From: Stappia indica
GTDB lineage: Bacteria > Pseudomonadota > Alphaproteobacteria > Rhizobiales > Stappiaceae
Direction of reading: 5' to 3'
Assembly (NCBI RefSeq): GCF_001696535.1
Contig: NZ_MBQE01000004.1
Coordinates: 62,001 to 126,000 of the forward strand
Length of the DNA stretch: 64,000 nucleotides
Positions 1-8,920 of the stretch are shown piece by piece. Position 1 is the first letter of the stretch. The number at the start of each line of letters is the position of its first letter. Made by a program: the position numbers and the translations under genes. Below the pieces are notes generated by a model. That model made no database searches, was not told the DNA's origin, and saw only the letters and a list, made by a program, of their open reading frames with translations.

Positions 1-60
1 AGCGCGATCCGCGCCGAACGGGCCGGCGCGGGCAAGGAGGGGAGGGCGCGTGTCATGACG

Positions 61-2274
61 TCAGAACCTCACCCTTGCGCCCAGGCCAAGCGTCCGGCCG
101 GTTCCCGGAATGCCGGCGAAGACGCCGCCCCCGCCGACCGCGTTGCCGGTGCGATAGGCGGACGTCGTGTAGCTCTCGTCGAAGATATTCTCGGCAAAGC
201 CGTACACGTCGAAACTGTCGCTTTCCCAGCCCGCGCGCAGGTTGACGAGGTTGTACGCATCCAGCCTCCGGCTGTTGGCCGGATCGATCTGGCGCGATCC
301 CACATGCTGGTATTCGGCGCGCCCATAGGCAGAGCCCGCCAACTGGGCGATCTGCAGCGGATGGCGGTACTCGGCAAACAGCGAGGCGGTGAACTCCGGC
401 GCGTAAGGAACGTCATTGCCTTCGAGCAATGCGCCGCCGGAGGTGATCTCGGCATGCAGCAGGCCGGCCGCGGCGCCGAAGTGCCAGTTGTCCGTCGGGC
501 GGGCCGTCACGGTCAGCTCCCAGCCATAGCTGCGCGTGTCGGCGTTCTGCACGTCGAAGCGCCCTGCGACCGGGTTGAAGGTGAAGAGCTGCTCGTCGCT
601 CGTGTCGTTCAGGAACACCGCCGTCGACATCTCCAGCCAGTCGGCGAAGGGGCGGCCCTTCAGCCCGGCCTCGTAGGACCATGTGCCGGAGCTCTTGAAC
701 TCCGTCAGCGGAATGCCGGCGGAGGCGAACTGGTTGAAGAACAGGTAGCCGCCGGGCTTCTCGCCGCGGGCGATGGTGCCGTAGACGGTGAGCTCCGGCG
801 CCAGGTCGAAGCTGACGCCGGCGCGCCCGGTGACGAAGCCGAAGGTGCTCTCCTGGCTTTCGGCGAAGGCGGCGACACCCGGCACGCCGCCGGGCCGGCC
901 GGCATAGGTGCCGTCGAACTGCTGGCGCTCGTAGGTGTAGCGGGCGCCGCCGATGATCCGCAGCCGCTCCGTGACGGGAACGGTCACCTCGCCGAAGGCG
1001 GCAAGGTTGGTCTTCTTCAGCCGGCCGGTATAGGCGCCATTGGCCATGGCAAGGCTGGTGATGTCGGTGGTGCTTTCCAGATCGGAGTACAGCCCGCTGA
1101 CGCCGGCAACCCACTGTCCGCCCTGGCCGAACTCGCCGTTGAGCCGCAGCTCCTGGCTGATCTGCGAGCTGGTCTCGTCGATCCGCCGCACATTCACCCC
1201 CGCCGCGCTGAAGGCGGAGGGCGGCAGGCCGGTCTGCGCGCCGCCGATGAAACCGTCCAGCAGGTCGGCGTCCAGATCGAGCTCGTAGTGGCTGATGCCG
1301 GTCAGCGAGGTGAGCGTCGCGAAACCGAGATCGTGGGTGATCTCCAGCGATCCGCCGGTGGTCTCGGTCGTAGTCTCGGGAACCGGGGCGAAGGCGTTGC
1401 GCGGGAAATGCGGGTCGTCCAGCCACACGCCGGTCGTCGGCCGCTCGCGGGTCCGCGAATGGCGCAGCGACAGCACCGCGTCGGTGCTGTCCGACAGCTC
1501 GGCGGCGACCTTGGCCGAGATCGCGCCCGAATACTGCTCGCGCACCGACATGTCGTCCTGCACGACATTGCCCAGCCCGTCGAAGACGATGTTGCGGATG
1601 TCGCCGTCGAACCCGTAGAGCGTGCCCGAAAGGCGCGCCGAGACCCGGTCCGTGATCGCCCCGCCGACGCTCGCGTCGAGCTTGCGCTCGCCGTGCGAGC
1701 CGACCTCGACCCCGATCTCGCCGCCGAAGTCCGGCGTGGCGTCCTGCGTCGAGACGACCACCGCGCCCGCTTGCGAGTTCAGTCCGAACAGCGTGCCCTG
1801 CGGCCCCTTCAGCACCTCGATGGAGCGCACGTCCATGAAGCGCTGGTCGAACACCCGCGCCGGAAGCGGGATGCCGTCGACATAGTAGTTTACGGACGGC
1901 GAGATCAGCGCCGACGACGAACCGATGCCCCGGATGTTGAGCGTGTTGGCGTAGGTCAGGCCGGTGTCGGCGAAGTTGAAGTTCGGCAGCCGCCCGACGA
2001 GATCGGCCGTGTTCTTGATGCGCGCGCTTGCGATGTCCTCGGCCGGCAGCGCCTCGACGGTGAACGGCACCTCGCGGATCGGCTCCTCGAACTTGCGCGC
2101 CTTGACGACGACGGTGTCCAGCCGGGTCGCGCTGCTGAAGTCGACGGCGGAGAGGTCGATGGGCGCGATGCCGTCATCGTCGCTGTCCTGCGCCTTCGAC
2201 GCCGCGGGAGCCGAGACGGCCAGGGCCGCGAAGAGGAGCGTGCAGGTGAGGTCCTTGGCGTGTCGGTTCCGCAT
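61..2274 (-). CDS. TonB-dependent outer-membrane receptor
   Basis: This 737-residue protein is predicted to import a bulky ligand, such as an iron chelate or another scarce nutrient, across the outer membrane using TonB energy. A cleavable signal peptide covers about residues 1-28 and ends in an Ala-rich stretch before KAQ. A TonB-box-like LDTVVVKARK follows, then a plug domain (about 60-175) with the NIRGIG signature. A long beta-barrel region ends in Phe (VRF), as outer-membrane proteins do. The length is normal for the family. The chosen ATG has an AGGA five bases upstream. The upstream region carries two palindromes and a repeat array, so expression is probably controlled by a DNA-binding regulator. 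No cognate TonB/ExbBD or ABC uptake genes are nearby, so the ligand cannot be named. Confidence 0.9.
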   Translation of the reverse strand: MRNRHAKDLTCTLLFAALAVSAPAASKAQDSDDDGIAPIDLSAVDFSSATRLDTVVVKARKFEEPIREVPFTVEALPAEDIASARIKNTADLVGRLPNFNFADTGLTYANTLNIRGIGSSSALISPSVNYYVDGIPLPARVFDQRFMDVRSIEVLKGPQGTLFGLNSQAGAVVVSTQDATPDFGGEIGVEVGSHGERKLDASVGGAITDRVSARLSGTLYGFDGDIRNIVFDGLGNVVQDDMSVREQYSGAISAKVAAELSDSTDAVLSLRHSRTRERPTTGVWLDDPHFPRNAFAPVPETTTETTGGSLEITHDLGFATLTSLTGISHYELDLDADLLDGFIGGAQTGLPPSAFSAAGVNVRRIDETSSQISQELRLNGEFGQGGQWVAGVSGLYSDLESTTDITSLAMANGAYTGRLKKTNLAAFGEVTVPVTERLRIIGGARYTYERQQFDGTYAGRPGGVPGVAAFAESQESTFGFVTGRAGVSFDLAPELTVYGTIARGEKPGGYLFFNQFASAGIPLTEFKSSGTWSYEAGLKGRPFADWLEMSTAVFLNDTSDEQLFTFNPVAGRFDVQNADTRSYGWELTVTARPTDNWHFGAAAGLLHAEITSGGALLEGNDVPYAPEFTASLFAEYRHPLQIAQLAGSAYGRAEYQHVGSRQIDPANSRRLDAYNLVNLRAGWESDSFDVYGFAENIFDESYTTSAYRTGNAVGGGGVFAGIPGTGRTLGLGARVRF

Positions 2275-2301
2275 GGCGATCCTGTTGTGTGGCGGTCGAT
2301 T

Positions 2302-2347
2302 TTGGTTTGTCTACCAACCAACAAATATGAGAGTCAAACTCATATTT
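2302..2347. promoter_or_regulatory. Two adjacent operator-like palindromes upstream of the TonB receptor
   Basis: TTGGTT at 2302-2307 pairs with AACCAA at 2316-2321 (spacer 8). AAATATGAG at 2323-2331 pairs perfectly with CTCATATTT at 2339-2347 (spacer 7). They lie 28-73 bases before the receptor start, where a promoter would be expected. Dyads of this size fit TetR- or AraC-type repressor sites, but no cognate regulator gene is adjacent. Confidence 0.5.
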
Positions 2348-2401
2348 ATGCAGATCGCGAAGCACCGGGAACCACGCTGCAGGGCGTGCCTTTGGGGAGG
2401 C

Positions 2402-2478
2402 GGGGATATCTGGAAACGGGCGCGGGGATATCGGGAAAAGCCGCTCGGGGATAAGTCGGCACGGCGCGCGGGAATATC
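2402..2478. repeat. Four direct repeats of GGGGATATC, 22-23 bp apart
   Basis: Copies lie at 2402-2410 and 2424-2432 (identical), 2447-2455 (ending AAG) and 2470-2478 (GGGAATATC). Spacings are 22, 23 and 23 bp, about two helical turns, so a protein could bind all four on one face of the DNA. The array is about 130-205 bp upstream of the TonB-receptor start. It looks like an activator or repressor array, but no known consensus is recognised. Confidence 0.45.
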
Positions 2479-2885
2479 TCCAAATCGGGGCCGGACGCGA
2501 GTCGGAGCCGAGATGACGCCGCCGACATGTGTCGCCAGACGGGGATTGAGCGGGGACAAATGCTCCCGCGCCTCACCGCTCCGCCGACCTTTTCGCCAGC
2601 GCCGGCCCGCCGTCTCCACCATCTCGGCGCTTGCCGATTTCGAGACGAGATTCCCAATTTCGCGCGATTTCGAGACGGACTTTTGCAAAATCCGTCTCAA
2701 TTTTCGAGAGGCAAGCTATTTCAATGGGTTAAACGGGGCGGGACAGGTTTTGCGCTCGCTCGTCTGGCGCGCGCCCTTTGTCGTGTGGGCGAATGTGCTG
2801 CATCATGCCCGGTATGTTTCAGGCAGGGTGTGTTCGAAGCAGTTTGCTCTTCAGTCCTTTTGTCACCGAGGGTGCCGATCTCGAA

Positions 2886-3635
2886 ATGGTTGCCTCTCCA
2901 TCCTGCTCTCGTCTGTGCAGTGCGCTCGCCGCCAGCCTCCACAGCAAGGTCTGGCAGGATGCGCGCGATGACCTTGAGAGTTCTTCGCGTGTCTTCGACT
3001 ACGGTTCCTCGCATCTGGAGGCGGCACTCCATGCCCTGGAGCGGGTCGGTGCTGTCGAGCGCGTCGAAACGGCGGGATCCTATCGGGCTCTGGTCAGTAA
3101 CGCCGATTTCGATGACTTTGTTTCCGAGATGGAATTCTCTCAGGAAGATCTGGATGAGCTTCTGTCTGCGTTCCTGTCTTGGGAAATCGGCTTTCTGGTC
3201 AGGCTTGGCCCATGGGGCGAACCGTTCGAGGTTCCCGGCGATCTCGCCCCGATCCCAGAGCTGCTTCGCGACGCCGGCTATTTGACGCTCGACGGGCCTA
3301 GCGCATCGTGGCTGCCGCCCGCGTTGCCCTGGCTTCTCCATGTCGATGCGCTGCGTCACGAAGACTTGCCGCAGGTCGACCCTGCCCGTGTGCAGTCGGC
3401 CGTTCTGACGCTTCCGGATGAGATCCGTACTGTCCTCGTTCGACACTCAAGTGCCCGTAACATCTACGAGAATGCAAGGTTTCTATGCTTGTACTGGAGC
3501 GCGAGCGGATGGGATCCTGATCGACAGGCGCCATCATGGGCGACATCGAGCTGGGATGTTCCGCTGATCTTTTCTGTACTTGAGATTCTGGCGAGCGCTG
3601 AGTCTCAGCAGGTGCCGCCGCGCAGCGCCTTGTAG
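2886..3635 (+). CDS. Hypothetical protein, no recognised domain
   Basis: This 249-residue protein matches no family I recognise. It is acidic in the middle (many Asp/Glu around the EFSQEDLDEL stretch), rich in Leu and Trp, and lacks a signal peptide or membrane span. The N-terminal third (DYGSSHLEAALHALERVGAVER) could be a winged-helix-like fold, but this is only an impression. G+C is lower and codon use less biased than in neighbours, which suggests acquired DNA. The start is uncertain: ATGs at 2793, 2805 and 2814 and a TTG at 2778 are also in frame, and none has a good ribosome site. Its last 31 bases overlap the end of the convergent HMG-CoA lyase gene. The region 2479-2885 before it shows no other feature. 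Confidence 0.4.
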   Translation: MVASPSCSRLCSALAASLHSKVWQDARDDLESSSRVFDYGSSHLEAALHALERVGAVERVETAGSYRALVSNADFDDFVSEMEFSQEDLDELLSAFLSWEIGFLVRLGPWGEPFEVPGDLAPIPELLRDAGYLTLDGPSASWLPPALPWLLHVDALRHEDLPQVDPARVQSAVLTLPDEIRTVLVRHSSARNIYENARFLCLYWSASGWDPDRQAPSWATSSWDVPLIFSVLEILASAESQQVPPRSAL

Positions 3636-4504
3636 ACGCGGCTGGTCGGGCGGATGCCCATCTCGCGCTCGATGAAGGCGACCGCGTCGAGCAGCGGTTC
3701 CATCGCAATGTCGCACTCGTAGCCGTCGCCCTGCAGCAGGTAGAGCACGTCCTCGGTCGCAACGTTTCCGGCCGCTCCCGGCGCGAAGGGGCAGCCGCCG
3801 AGCCCGCCGGCGGCCGCATCGACGGTCCGGATGCCAAGGCGCAGGGCCTCGGCGACATTGGCGATGCCCATTCCGTAGGTGTCGTGAAAATGCGCGGCCA
3901 ACTCGGCGAGCGGCACGTGCCTGGCGACCGCCTCCATCACCGCGGCGATGCGGGCCGGCGTCGCCTTGCCCAGCGTTTCGCCGAGCGAAATCTCGCCGCA
4001 GCCCATGTCTTTCAGCGCCCGCGACACGTCAGCCACCGGGGCGGGCGCGATCCGTCCCGCATAAGGGCAGTCGGTGATCGTCGAGACGTAGCCGCGCACG
4101 AAAAGACCGGAATCCCGCGCTTTTTCGATGAGCGGGCGAAACCGGTCGAGCGACTCGGCGACGGTGCAGCCGATGTTCTTTTCCGCAAACGCGTCGCTTG
4201 CGGCGGTGAACACGGCGACCGACCGGGCGCCGTGCTCGATGGCCTGGTCGAGGCCGCGTTCGTTGGCGACGAGCACCATGTCGCCGTCCCGCTGGCGCGA
4301 GCCGGTCGCGGCCATCACCTCGGCGGTGTCGGCCATGCGCGGCACGGCCTTGGGAGAGACGAACGAGCCGACCTCGATGCGCCCTGCGCCGGCCCGGCGC
4401 AGATGCTCGACGAGGCCGATGCGCGCTGCCGTCGCGATGGGCTCCTTGCGGGCCTGCAGCCCGTCGCGCGGGCCGACTTCGACGATCTGAACGCGCTCGC
4501 TCAT
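3605..4504 (-). CDS. mvaB: Hydroxymethylglutaryl-CoA lyase
   Basis: This 299-residue enzyme cleaves (S)-HMG-CoA to acetoacetate and acetyl-CoA. The N-terminal EVGPRDGLQ motif, the metal-binding HFHDTYG and the catalytic-Cys loop GGCPFAPGAAGN are all present, as in the TIM-barrel HMGL family, and the length is typical. A GGGAG ribosome site sits seven bases before the ATG. It is the last gene of the minus-strand operon, 24 bases after the class II HMG-CoA reductase. The reductase-lyase pair is the mevalonate-catabolism arrangement known from Pseudomonas mevalonii. It is unlikely to serve only leucine breakdown, because no leucine-pathway gene is near. Confidence 0.93.
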   Translation of the reverse strand: MSERVQIVEVGPRDGLQARKEPIATAARIGLVEHLRRAGAGRIEVGSFVSPKAVPRMADTAEVMAATGSRQRDGDMVLVANERGLDQAIEHGARSVAVFTAASDAFAEKNIGCTVAESLDRFRPLIEKARDSGLFVRGYVSTITDCPYAGRIAPAPVADVSRALKDMGCGEISLGETLGKATPARIAAVMEAVARHVPLAELAAHFHDTYGMGIANVAEALRLGIRTVDAAAGGLGGCPFAPGAAGNVATEDVLYLLQGDGYECDIAMEPLLDAVAFIEREMGIRPTSRVYKALRGGTC

Positions 4505-4528
4505 TCCGCTCTCCCTGCTCCGGCCGGC

Positions 4529-5806
<1,278 letters not shown>

Positions 5807-5831
5807 GGTCAGTCCTGTCCTGGGTGAGTTC

Positions 5832-7145
5832 TTACTGGATCATGGATCGCGGCAGCCACAGCACCAGCTCTGGGAACATGGCGCAGATCAGGATGCCGAG
5901 GGCCTGGAGAAGCATGAAAGGGATGATGGCGCGGTAGACCGTGCCCATGCCGATGCCGGCGGGCAGCACCCCCTTCATGTAGAAAAGCGTGTAGCCGAAG
6001 GGCGGCGAGATGTAGGCCATCTGCGCCGACACGAGAAACAGGATGCCGAACCACAGCCGGTCGAAACCAAGGAAGTCGATGACCGGCAGGAACACCGGCA
6101 CGCACAGCAGGATGATGCCGATCTCGTCCAGGAACATGCCCAGGAAGAACAGGATCGCCAGCATCACCACCAGCACGACCCAGCGGTTGGTATCGAGGTC
6201 CTGGATGAAGCCGAGCAGGAAGTCGGCGCCGCCCGTGCCGGTGAAGATCGCCACGAAGGCGCGCGCGCCGATGGTGATCCACAGGATCATCGTGGTCACC
6301 TTGACCACGTCGAGGGCAACGCCCGTCAGCAGCTCGCCGTTGAAGCGCCGCTCGATCACCGCCGAGACGAAGGCGAGCGCGACGCCGACGGCGGCGGCCT
6401 CGGTCGGGGTGGCGATGCCCATGTAGATCGTGCCGAGCACGCCGACGATGATCAGCATCGGCAGGACCAGCGACTTCAGCGCGCCGATCCGCATGGCCCA
6501 GGTGATGTCGTCGCCGTCGGTCGGCCGCGGGGCGATCGACGGGTTCAGCGCCGAGCGCAGCACGATGTAGCCGATATAGAGCGAGGCCAGCAGCAGGCCC
6601 GGCACCACGCCGGCAATGAACATCTGGCCGATGGAGGCCTGCGCCGTCACGGCGTAGACGATGGTGATCACCGACGGCGGGATCAGGATGCCCAGCGTGC
6701 CGCCGGCGCAGATCGTGCCGATGGCCAGCTCCGGCTGGTAGCCGCGCTTCAGCATCGACGGCAGCGCCAGCATGCCCATGGCGGCGACGGCCGCGCCGAC
6801 GATGCCGGTCATCGCGGCGATGATGGTGCAGATCGCCACCGTGCCGACGGCAAGGCCGCCGGGCAGGCGCCGCGACCAGATTTCCATCGCCTTGTAGAGG
6901 CTTTCGATCACGCCGGAGCGCTGCAGCACGCTGGCCATCATCACGTAGAGCGGGATCGCCATCAGCGATTCCGACCGCATCGTGTCGTAGAGGTTCAGCA
7001 CCGTCACGGTGAGGGCCGAGGGGCCCCAAAGCACGACGGTGAAGAACAGCGCCAGCGAGCCGAGAACGAAGGCGAGCGGCAGACCGGTCAGCAGCAGGCT
7101 GACGAGGCCGCTGAACATCACCAGGAGAACGAGTTCGGAGCTCAC
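5832..7145 (-). CDS. TRAP transporter large permease (DctM type)
   Basis: This 437-residue inner-membrane protein is the transporting subunit of a Na+-coupled TRAP system. About a dozen hydrophobic segments are visible, with the family's Gly/Pro-rich re-entrant stretches such as GTLGILIPPS. The start is the GTG whose last two bases form the TGA stop of the small-permease gene (GTGA overlap), so the two are translationally coupled. A longer reading frame upstream lies entirely over dctQ and is not credible. With mvaA and mvaB directly downstream, the likely substrate is mevalonate or a related branched hydroxy acid. That is inference from context, not from the protein. Confidence 0.9.
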   Translation of the reverse strand: MSSELVLLVMFSGLVSLLLTGLPLAFVLGSLALFFTVVLWGPSALTVTVLNLYDTMRSESLMAIPLYVMMASVLQRSGVIESLYKAMEIWSRRLPGGLAVGTVAICTIIAAMTGIVGAAVAAMGMLALPSMLKRGYQPELAIGTICAGGTLGILIPPSVITIVYAVTAQASIGQMFIAGVVPGLLLASLYIGYIVLRSALNPSIAPRPTDGDDITWAMRIGALKSLVLPMLIIVGVLGTIYMGIATPTEAAAVGVALAFVSAVIERRFNGELLTGVALDVVKVTTMILWITIGARAFVAIFTGTGGADFLLGFIQDLDTNRWVVLVVMLAILFFLGMFLDEIGIILLCVPVFLPVIDFLGFDRLWFGILFLVSAQMAYISPPFGYTLFYMKGVLPAGIGMGTVYRAIIPFMLLQALGILICAMFPELVLWLPRSMIQ

Positions 7146-7654
7146 GGGCGTGCCTCCTTGGCGGCGGCCGCGGGCGGCGTGCGCAGCGCCATGGCGGCTT
7201 CGACGAGCGCCTGGGCGAACAGCATCAGGAAGGCGAAGGGCACGATGAACTTGATCCACCAGATCGGCGGGTTCCAGGCCGAGAAGCTGGTCTCGCCGAG
7301 CTGGAAGGCGTTGACGGCCAGCGGCCAGCTCACCCAGCCGAGAACGGCGGCGAAGACGGCGATCACCAGGAAGCCGAAGATTTCAAGGACCTGGCGGGTG
7401 CGCGGGGAGGCGCGCTCGGAGACGATGTCGACGGCGACATGCCCGCGCAGGTGCAGCAGGTACGGCCCGGCCAGCATGAAATGCGGCCCGAACAGCAGCG
7501 TGCTTGCCTCCATCGCCCAGACGGTCGGCGCATTGAAGGCGTAGCGGGCCACGACCTCGTAGAGCAGCATCGGCACCACGGCGAAGATCGCGATGGCGGC
7601 AATGCCGAAGAGGATCCGGTTGAGGCCGGTGACGAAGTTGAAGAGTGGGGTCAT
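7142..7654 (-). CDS. TRAP transporter small permease (DctQ type)
   Basis: This 170-residue protein has four hydrophobic helices, as expected for the scaffold subunit that binds the large permease. The second pair is separated by a charged loop. The stop codon overlaps the GTG start of dctM. The gene begins 96 bases after the binding-protein gene, and that gap holds a strong stem-loop. This suggests the membrane subunits are made at a lower level than the periplasmic receptor. Confidence 0.88.
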   Translation of the reverse strand: MTPLFNFVTGLNRILFGIAAIAIFAVVPMLLYEVVARYAFNAPTVWAMEASTLLFGPHFMLAGPYLLHLRGHVAVDIVSERASPRTRQVLEIFGFLVIAVFAAVLGWVSWPLAVNAFQLGETSFSAWNPPIWWIKFIVPFAFLMLFAQALVEAAMALRTPPAAAAKEARP

Positions 7655-7706
7655 GAAGAAAGCCTGCTGTCGGTGACCGTCTGCTGTGGGTCAGGCAGGA
7701 CGCAGC

Positions 7707-7738
7707 AAAACGGCGGGCGACGCAAGCGCCGCCCGCCG
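7707..7738 (-). terminator. Stem-loop between dctP and dctQ (attenuating terminator)
   Basis: CGGCGGGC at 7711-7718 pairs with GCCCGCCG at 7731-7738. Read on the minus strand, the stem is followed by GTTTT. It sits just after the dctP stop, so it may end part of the transcripts and stabilise the dctP message. Confidence 0.55.
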
Positions 7739-7750
7739 GGGAGGAAGGGC

Positions 7751-8782
7751 TCAGAGAAGCCCCAGAGACTGCATGAAGGCGGTCTGGCTCTCGACGATCC
7801 GGGTGGCGAGCGCGTCGCCCTTGGTCGCCTTGTTCCACGACGCCACGGCCTTGCTGCGCGCCTCGGCGATGTCGGCCGGGTCGAGCTGGATGATCTCCAC
7901 GCCCTGCTCGCGATACTTGTCGAGGACGATCGTGTCCTGGACGATGATGCGCTGGCGCAGCGAGCCGGAGATTTCGCGGGCCGCGACCGCCAGGGCCGCC
8001 TTGAACGAGGCCGGCAGCGCGTCGTACGCGGCCGTGTTGGCCACATAGCTGGTGGCGGTCGTCGGCTGGTGCACGCCCGGCAGGATGATGAACTTGGCCA
8101 CTTCGCCGAGACCCGCCTCGAAGTTGGCGGTCAGGTCGCCGCGGTCGGCAAAGTCGATCAGGCCCTTTTCCAGGCCGGAATAGACGTCGGCGGTCGCCAT
8201 CGGCGTCACGGCGACGCCGAGGTCGCCCATCACCGCGGAGGCGAGACCGACGAAGCGGCCCTTCTTGCCGGCCATTTCTGCAATGCTTTCGATCTTGACG
8301 GTCGAGTGCATCGGCTCTTCGCCGTAGACGGTCGGGGCGATGTAGAAGAGGCCCGCCTTGGCATAGGCTTCGCGGGCCATGTCGAGGCCGCCGAGCTCGT
8401 AGAACCACGCCTCGTACTGGTCCGGGTTCGGGAAGCCGAACGGAATGGTCGAGGTGAAGGCGAAGGACGGGATCTTGCCGGCCTCGTAGCCGTCGAAGGT
8501 CTTCATCATCTGGAAGGCGCCGCTGCGCACGGCGTCGAACGCCTGTGCCGCAGGAACCAGCTGGCCGGCCGAGAAGAGCTTGATGTCGAACTTGCCGTCG
8601 GTCAGCTCCGCAACGCGGGCGACGAACGCCTTTTCGAACTCGAACGGCGTGGTGCCGCCGTCCCACAGAGCCTGCATGCGCCACTCGACGGCTTCCTGCG
8701 CGCGGGCGACCGCGGGCATGGCAAGCACGCCGCCGCCAATGGCGGAAGCGGCGAGGAAACGGCGTCTGGAAACATCCTTCAT
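7751..8782 (-). CDS. TRAP solute-binding protein (DctP type), Tat-exported
   Basis: This 343-residue periplasmic receptor captures the substrate for the TRAP permease. The start is set by GGGAGG six bases before this ATG; an ATG two codons upstream abuts the ribosome site and is too close. The signal peptide has a twin-arginine motif (SRRRFLA) and ends near ARAQ, so export is probably by Tat in a folded state. The body follows the DctP pattern, with the family Arg expected in the middle lobe to bind a substrate carboxylate. It is the first gene of the mevalonate operon and is divergent from the MocR regulator. Confidence 0.9.
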   Translation of the reverse strand: MKDVSRRRFLAASAIGGGVLAMPAVARAQEAVEWRMQALWDGGTTPFEFEKAFVARVAELTDGKFDIKLFSAGQLVPAAQAFDAVRSGAFQMMKTFDGYEAGKIPSFAFTSTIPFGFPNPDQYEAWFYELGGLDMAREAYAKAGLFYIAPTVYGEEPMHSTVKIESIAEMAGKKGRFVGLASAVMGDLGVAVTPMATADVYSGLEKGLIDFADRGDLTANFEAGLGEVAKFIILPGVHQPTTATSYVANTAAYDALPASFKAALAVAAREISGSLRQRIIVQDTIVLDKYREQGVEIIQLDPADIAEARSKAVASWNKATKGDALATRIVESQTAFMQSLGLL

Positions 8783-8820
8783 GTGCATCCTCCCGGATAG
8801 TCGGTTTGTTATGTCCGCAA

Positions 8821-8904
8821 ACTGTCCTAAGAATGACTGGGACAATCAAGGGACAGTTCCTGTCAAATTTGCGATGACTGTCCCAACATTATCGCTGGGA
8901 CAAT
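8821..8904. promoter_or_regulatory. Operator cluster between dctP and the MocR-type gene
   Basis: Five copies of the half-site ACTGTCC/GGACAGT lie in the divergent gap. They are ACTGTCC 8821-8827, TGGGACAAT 8838-8846, GGGACAGT 8850-8857, ACTGTCCCA 8877-8885 and TGGGACAAT 8896-8904. They form both direct and inverted pairs. MocR/GntR regulators usually bind such repeated sites next to their own gene, so the adjacent regulator is the likely ligand. Confidence 0.7.
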
Positions 8905-8920
8905 AATCGGGAAACGCGCC

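Noticed and set aside
55-2454. Open frame of 799 codons on the plus strand opposite the TonB receptor
   Set aside because: It is a high-GC antisense shadow: composition is Arg/Ala/Gly-rich without any motif, while the minus strand encodes a textbook receptor.
5809-7029. Alternative minus-strand frame of 406 codons over dctM
   Set aside because: Frame-shifted shadow; the other frame shows membrane helices and DctM motifs.
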